A stretch of 64,000 bases of DNA from the NCBI GenBank assembly GCA_043763625.1, contig JAYULL010000124.1, positions 1 through 64,000 of the forward strand, given 5' to 3'. The translations under genes were made by a program, and so were the position numbers. Under the pieces are notes generated by a model. That model had not been told where the DNA came from and did no database searches. It saw nothing but the letters and a program-made list of their open reading frames with translations. Within the stretch, counting starts at the first letter, position 1; each line of letters opens with the position of its first letter. Positions 60,499 through 64,000 of this stretch are shown in pieces. Origin of the DNA: Rubrolithibacter sp043763625 (GTDB lineage: Bacteria > Bacteroidota > Bacteroidia > Sphingobacteriales > Sphingobacteriaceae).

Positions 60499-60879
60499 AT
60501 GAGTAAAGCATTTATTATAGACGACGATCCCATACATCATCGAATTGTTCAAATTGTGATTCAGAAGCACAATATCTACGACGAGAGCCAAAGCTTTACA
60601 GACGCCCGTGGGGCGGTTAAGTTTCTAAAAGAAAACGCTGAGAATGCCGGAATTTTACCCGATATAATTCTTCTTGACTTGAATATGCCGGTGATGGACG
60701 GTTGGGGGTTTTTAGAAGAATTTAAGTCTTTTAAAGACACTCTCAAAAAAGAGGTTAAAATTTTTATAGTAAGCTCTTCTGTTGACGAGCAAGATATTTT
60801 ACGATCGCAAAGCTATCCTTTCGTTCACGACTTTATTTCAAAGCCCCTCTCGCCTGCCGTGCTTAAAAGTACGCTCTAA
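60499..60879 (+). CDS. Receiver-only response regulator B
   Basis: The 126-residue CheY-like protein has FIIDDDPIHHRI, phospho-acceptor in PDIILLDLNMPVMDGWGFLEEF, SSS in IFIVSSSVDEQ and Lys in DFISKPLSPAV. It is the sister of the protein at 48603, with which it shares the PDIILLDxNMPVMxGWxFLxEF block. It has no output domain and no kinase nearby. Confidence 0.92.
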   Translation: MSKAFIIDDDPIHHRIVQIVIQKHNIYDESQSFTDARGAVKFLKENAENAGILPDIILLDLNMPVMDGWGFLEEFKSFKDTLKKEVKIFIVSSSVDEQDILRSQSYPFVHDFISKPLSPAVLKSTL

Positions 60880-60927
60880 ACTTTTTAAAAAGCCGGAAGT
60901 TCTATCTTTGTTAAAACTCTTTAAGGT

Positions 60928-61233
60928 ATGTTCGATAAATTAATGCAGGCACAACAAAAAGCCGAAGAAGTAAAACAACGTTTAGATACGATAAGTGTGA
61001 CGGGGGAAGCAGCAGGCGGAAATATCCGTGTGGTTGCCACCGGAAATAAGCAAATTAAAAGCATTGAAATAAAGGGCGAATTTTTAGCGGCCGCAGATAA
61101 AGAAGAACTTGAAGAATTGCTTGTAGTTGCCGTAAACAAAGCTCTAGAACAAGCCGAAAGTGTTAGTCAAACCGAAATGCAAGCGGTAACAAAAGACATG
61201 CTGGGAGGTTTAGGCGGGATGTTTGGAATGTAA
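60928..61233 (+). CDS. YbaB/EbfC nucleoid-associated protein
   Basis: The 101-residue protein matches YbaB: MFDKLMQAQQKAEEVKQRLDTISVTGEAAGGNIRVVATGN, KQIKSIEIKGEF, and EELEELLVVAVNKALEQAES. YbaB dimers bind DNA without strong sequence preference and affect chromosome compaction or recombination. In other bacteria it is encoded by dnaX-recR; here those genes are absent. A TATCTTTG promoter-like element precedes it by about 15 bases. Confidence 0.93.
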   Translation: MFDKLMQAQQKAEEVKQRLDTISVTGEAAGGNIRVVATGNKQIKSIEIKGEFLAAADKEELEELLVVAVNKALEQAESVSQTEMQAVTKDMLGGLGGMFGM

Positions 61234-61251
61234 AGAGGGCTGGAAGCGAAG

Positions 61252-61272
61252 AGCTTTCAACTTTCAGATCTT
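61252..61272. repeat. Heptamer repeat after ybaB
   Basis: The 7-base units AGCTTTC, AACTTTC, AGATCTT match those at 24412 and 30423. They lie 18 bases past the ybaB stop. Confidence 0.5.
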
Positions 61273-61417
61273 CTTAGTTGGGGGTAACAATTATCTTGTT
61301 CTAGATGCGTCCCCACTATAAAATTATTATCCCTTGCATCTTTAATTTCACTTCTAAACGCGGTAATGCTCGCCGGCCCTAGGTCTTGCTTCCAGGCTCT
61401 TTATATTACTTCTACAA

Positions 61418-62188
61418 CTACAATCCGTCCAGTTCCAATAAAACTGGGCAGTGATCAGAATGCTTGGCTTCACATAAGATAGCTGCACGTTTTAAATTTG
61501 GTTTTAAATCCTCGCTCACCATATTATAATCTATGCGCCAGCCTAAGTTTTTATTTCGTGCTCCCGATCTGAAACTCCACCAAGTATAATGATGAGGATC
61601 TTGGTTGAAATGCCGAAATGAATCTATAAAGCCCGAACTTACAAAGTTCTCCATCCACTCCCGCTCTTCCGGCAAAAAGCCGGATGAATTTGCATTAGAT
61701 TTCGGATTGTGAATATCAATTGGTTTATGGCAAATGTTGTAATCGCCTGAAATAACCAGTTTCGGGTAATAGGATTTTTGCTTGTTGATATACTCTTGAA
61801 AGTGGTTTAAAAATCTGAACTTAAATTCCTGCCGCAAATCGCCGCTGGAACCTGAAGGGAAATAGGTGCTCATTACGGAAAAGTTTTCAAAATCGGCTCG
61901 TAAAATTCTTCCTTCGCAATCGTATTCATCAAACCCGCATTTATATTCTAGCCGTTTTGGAGTATGTTTTGTGAAAATGGCGGTACCGCTGTAGCCTTTT
62001 TTTTGTGCCGGGTTCCAGTAGTGTTGGTAGCCTAAATGCTCAAGCAGATACAGGTCAATAATTTGTTCCGGATTTGCTTTAATTTCTTGTAAACAAATAA
62101 TATCAGCGTTAGTAGCTTGAAGCCATGCTAACCAATTTTTGCTTAAAGCCGAGCGAATTCCGTTAACATTATAGGTAATAATTTTCAT
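61418..62188 (-). CDS. xth: Exodeoxyribonuclease III
   Basis: The 256-residue enzyme of the exonuclease-endonuclease-phosphatase fold cuts AP sites and has 3'-5' exonuclease activity in base excision repair. Markers are MKIITYNVNGIRSALSKN, IICLQEIKA with the catalytic Glu, YWNPAQKKGYSGTAIFTK, LVISGDYNICHKPIDI, WRIDYNMVSEDL and KHSDHCPVLLEL at the end. It overlaps the cyclophilin gene by 4 bases and follows it on the same strand. Confidence 0.95.
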   Translation of the reverse strand: MKIITYNVNGIRSALSKNWLAWLQATNADIICLQEIKANPEQIIDLYLLEHLGYQHYWNPAQKKGYSGTAIFTKHTPKRLEYKCGFDEYDCEGRILRADFENFSVMSTYFPSGSSGDLRQEFKFRFLNHFQEYINKQKSYYPKLVISGDYNICHKPIDIHNPKSNANSSGFLPEEREWMENFVSSGFIDSFRHFNQDPHHYTWWSFRSGARNKNLGWRIDYNMVSEDLKPNLKRAAILCEAKHSDHCPVLLELDGL

Positions 62189-62919
62189 TTCTTGCCGGAA
62201 GCCATAATCAATTTCTTCTTGAAAGATTCTTGCAAAAGTTCTTTCTCCAATTTTTTTATCGTCCGCTTTTTCAGCACCTTCATCTCTATCTTCACGTCCT
62301 CTTTCGGCCGGTTGTCTAGGTCTTTTTCTAAAATTGCAATTGAATCAACCATTTCTAAACCTCGCACCACATACCCGAATACTGTATAGTTTTGATCCAG
62401 GAAAGGAGATCCTCCTGTCTTTTTATAAATCTCCCGTTGCCAAACCGGGATTTTTCTTCCATTTAAACGTTGTTGCTCAATCATGTTCAACTCTTCGTCT
62501 GTAAAAGTTTTCCCTTGCACAATGTAGAATTGGCAAGAACTCGAAGCTTTTGTGGGATTATCGTCTCTTGCTGCCGAAACGGCCCCTTTTAAATGGAATA
62601 AGCTGTCACGAAGCTCGGCTTCTAGTTTATATCCCAAATCCCCGTTCCCGAGTTCTTGTCCCGCAATTGCGGTTTTCGATTTTGGATCGCCGCCTTGAAT
62701 CATAAATCCTTTAATCACTCTGTGAAAGAGAGTTCCGTTATAAAAACCTTCTTTGGCAAGTTTTAGAAAGTTATCGCGATGTTTAGGAGTTTCGTTATAA
62801 AGACGAATTATGCACTCGCCTTTATTAGTTTTAATTGAGACATAAACATGCTTTGGTTTTTTAGCTCCGGCAAATACAGGTACAGTAAGAAGTAGAATTG
62901 CAATGATTTTTTTTAACAT
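62185..62919 (-). CDS. Cyclophilin-type peptidyl-prolyl isomerase, periplasmic
   Basis: The 244-residue protein has a signal peptide (IIAILLLTVPVFAGAKK) and a cyclophilin domain: ETPKHRDNFLKLAKEGFYNGTLFHRVIKGFMIQGGDPKS, SSSCQFYIVQGKTFT and YTVFGYVVRGLEMVDSI. It speeds cis-trans isomerisation at proline bonds of exported proteins. The basic C-terminal tail (KRTIKKLEKELLQ) is an extra feature. It is co-transcribed with xth through an ATGA overlap. Confidence 0.93.
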   Translation of the reverse strand: MLKKIIAILLLTVPVFAGAKKPKHVYVSIKTNKGECIIRLYNETPKHRDNFLKLAKEGFYNGTLFHRVIKGFMIQGGDPKSKTAIAGQELGNGDLGYKLEAELRDSLFHLKGAVSAARDDNPTKASSSCQFYIVQGKTFTDEELNMIEQQRLNGRKIPVWQREIYKKTGGSPFLDQNYTVFGYVVRGLEMVDSIAILEKDLDNRPKEDVKIEMKVLKKRTIKKLEKELLQESFKKKLIMASGKK

Positions 62920-62958
62920 AACTTTTGTAGGATTACGACTTCGGAGAATATTAAAAGA

Positions 62959-63300
62959 TTAAAAGCCGGCTTCGAAGTAATTGATCACCAAGGATTTCAT
63001 AACCATTTCCTGCTCAAGGAGGGTGTAGTTGGGAATGGGCTTTACCGATTTCCAATGGGGCCATCCGTCTTGATCTAAACCTTCGAGCTCGTAAAACCCC
63101 ATCTCGCTGAATAACCGGCACGTGGCAATGTGCATCAATTCTTCTTTCTGGCGCTTACTAAACTTTTGCGGGCCCTTACCCAACTCCTGAACGCCGATTA
63201 GAAACAGCAGAACTTTTAAATCAGGCGTATCCGACTCAAATTGCAAGGCAATTTTTCCCTGAAGTTCTTTCCATTTATTATTTACCTCGGCCGGCGTCAT
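62959..63300 (-). CDS. Conserved hypothetical protein
   Basis: The 113-residue protein MTPAEVNNKWKELQGKIALQFESDTPDLKVLLFLIGVQELGKGPQKFSKRQKEEL... is soluble with a helical pattern, and I recognise it only as a Bacteroidota type of unknown function. A TATCTTTG element on the minus strand (plus 63305-63312) ends 4 bases before the ATG. It overlaps the preceding gene by 23 bases. Confidence 0.75.
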   Translation of the reverse strand: MTPAEVNNKWKELQGKIALQFESDTPDLKVLLFLIGVQELGKGPQKFSKRQKEELMHIATCRLFSEMGFYELEGLDQDGWPHWKSVKPIPNYTLLEQEMVMKSLVINYFEAGF

Positions 63301-63559
63301 GCGGCAAAGATAAAAAGGAATTACTATATGCCTGAATTACTTCGTCAAGTAAAACTTCCGCTTTATGACCCGATTCTTCCAACAACGCAATTATTGTTTC
63401 AAGCTCAATAATTTCTCCCTTAGATTCGACACGCAAAATATTATCGCAGTCGTCTAAGTCGAAATTAGCTCGGTAATGTTTAAAGTTCTTTCTAATAAGA
63501 TCAACAACTTCAGCAGCTTGATAGTGACTGCCAACATTGGTTTTAAACACTTCGATCAT
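63278..63559 (-). CDS. Small conserved protein of unknown function
   Basis: From ATG 63559 the frame encodes 93 residues starting MIEVFKTNVGSHYQAAEVVDLIRKN. It has the pattern of a small ferredoxin-like fold protein (FKTNVGSHYQAAEVVDLI, ANFDLDDCDNILRV, IIELLEESGHKAEVL). Similar proteins with an N-terminal VFKTNV stretch are known to me as uncharacterised. The longer frame to 63631 is not used. It runs into the next gene. Confidence 0.7.
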   Translation of the reverse strand: MIEVFKTNVGSHYQAAEVVDLIRKNFKHYRANFDLDDCDNILRVESKGEIIELETIIALLEESGHKAEVLLDEVIQAYSNSFLSLPHDAGRGK

Positions 63560-63666
63560 AATTCTTCTTGAATAGGTGCAGTTAACAAAAATAGAATTAG
63601 AAGAATTTAAAAATGGGTTACAACGCGACAATAACAGGGTTTTTCACGACAGGTTTAGCAAATCGG

Positions 63667-64000
63667 CTACCAGTTGTTTCTCTTTTTAGTGCCTAAAATA
63701 TGAGCTAAATGATGCTCGCCGTGCCAAACATACATGCCCAAAACGTTTTTTAAAACCATTTTCTTGTTCTGATCTGGATGAATAAAACTTCTGTCGAAAT
63801 CTTCGGCATTAAGCGATCGAAGAAACATGACCCAACGAGTATGCAGGCTTTCCAACAAATCTAATGATACTTCTATCGGAGCAGTTCGAGCTTCAGCGCA
63901 CTCGGCCCAACGGTCTTCAAAATAAGGGCGAATGGTCGGAGTATCTTCGGTTACCGCTAGCTTAAAGCGGATGTAAGAATTAATGTGACTGTCAGCCACA
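63667..64000 (-). CDS. YfiT-family (DinB-like) metal-dependent enzyme, 5' end beyond window
   Basis: The visible C-terminal 110 residues read VADSHINSYIRFKLAVTEDTPTIRPYFEDRWAE... and WHGEHHLAHILGTK. This is the second half of the DinB/YfiT fold; the two His of GEHHLAH and the His of ADSH are metal ligands. Relatives are putative bacillithiol or glutathione transferases. The first 45-50 residues lie outside the window; the GTG at its edge is not the true start. A short paralogue is found at 20581. Confidence 0.85.
   Translation of the reverse strand, partial: VADSHINSYIRFKLAVTEDTPTIRPYFEDRWAECAEARTAPIEVSLDLLESLHTRWVMFLRSLNAEDFDRSFIHPDQNKKMVLKNVLGMYVWHGEHHLAHILGTKKRNNW

Noticed and set aside
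1..64000. CRISPR array, prophage, or rRNA operon
   Set aside because: No regularly spaced direct repeats, phage structural genes, or rRNA sequence were seen.

Overview
The window is chromosomal DNA from a member of the Bacteroidota, most likely a Sphingobacteriales/Sphingobacteriaceae-type organism. The evidence is a fused lpxC-fabZ gene, a PorX regulator, a DUF4175 coiled-coil protein, a bacterial SUI1/YciH gene, TAnnTTTG-type promoter elements, and an EF-P of the HRTPGNLRAFYQ type. Base composition is AT-rich throughout. Most genes are housekeeping genes with short spacers, separated by a few decayed accessory islands.

Layout: 1-16.7 kb is dense core metabolism. It holds translation factors (SUI1-like, EF-P), a lipid kinase, metK, a Nudix hydrolase, plsC, a SplB-like radical SAM protein, an orphan NarL-type regulator and 5-formyl-THF cyclo-ligase. 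A lipid A block follows (lpxD, lpxC/fabZ, lpxA), then an HD phosphohydrolase, porX, tsaE, ald and yihY. 16.7-19.4 kb carries an ECF sigma factor, an anti-sigma-like membrane protein ending in a TonB-C-type domain, and two tandem secreted paralogues; the duplication also copied the tail of the membrane protein gene. 19.6-21 kb has DUF1801 and DUF4287 genes with DoxX-like and YfiT-like fragments. 21-25.3 kb has a TonB-dependent receptor with a small His/Cys-rich partner, and hisS.

25.3-28.8 kb is the most unusual region. An AT-rich ATP-grasp/SDR fusion gene lies between the intact hisS and a diverged fragment of the hisS 5' end, followed by a VOC gene and a broken SRPBCC gene. 29-48 kb returns to core functions: thiL, nadA divergent from nadB, a gamma-carbonic anhydrase-like gene, a lipoprotein, mnmG, an ABC-F protein, pirin, ybeY, an RsbW-like ATPase, DUF4175, and the assimilatory sulfate operon cysH-cysD-cysN. 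Two parS-like GTTCCACGTGGAAC sites, one at the centre of a 50-bp perfect palindrome, lie just upstream of mnmG and suggest an origin-proximal location.

48.2-55 kb is looser. It holds a receiver-only regulator, a tRNA-like relic, tRNA-Pro(GGG), radC and REP-transposase remnants, a GH130-like secreted protein, a broken secreted-protein gene, a TlpA-like thioredoxin and an SDR. 55-64 kb has a rhomboid protease, a PhoX-like lipoprotein paired with an N-terminally extended di-haem peroxidase, a sugar-phosphate transferase, a second receiver-only regulator, ybaB, xth, a cyclophilin and small conserved genes. It ends in a YfiT-like gene cut by the window edge.

All calls come from reading the sequence and from memory of protein families. 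No database search was run, and identity counts were made by eye.
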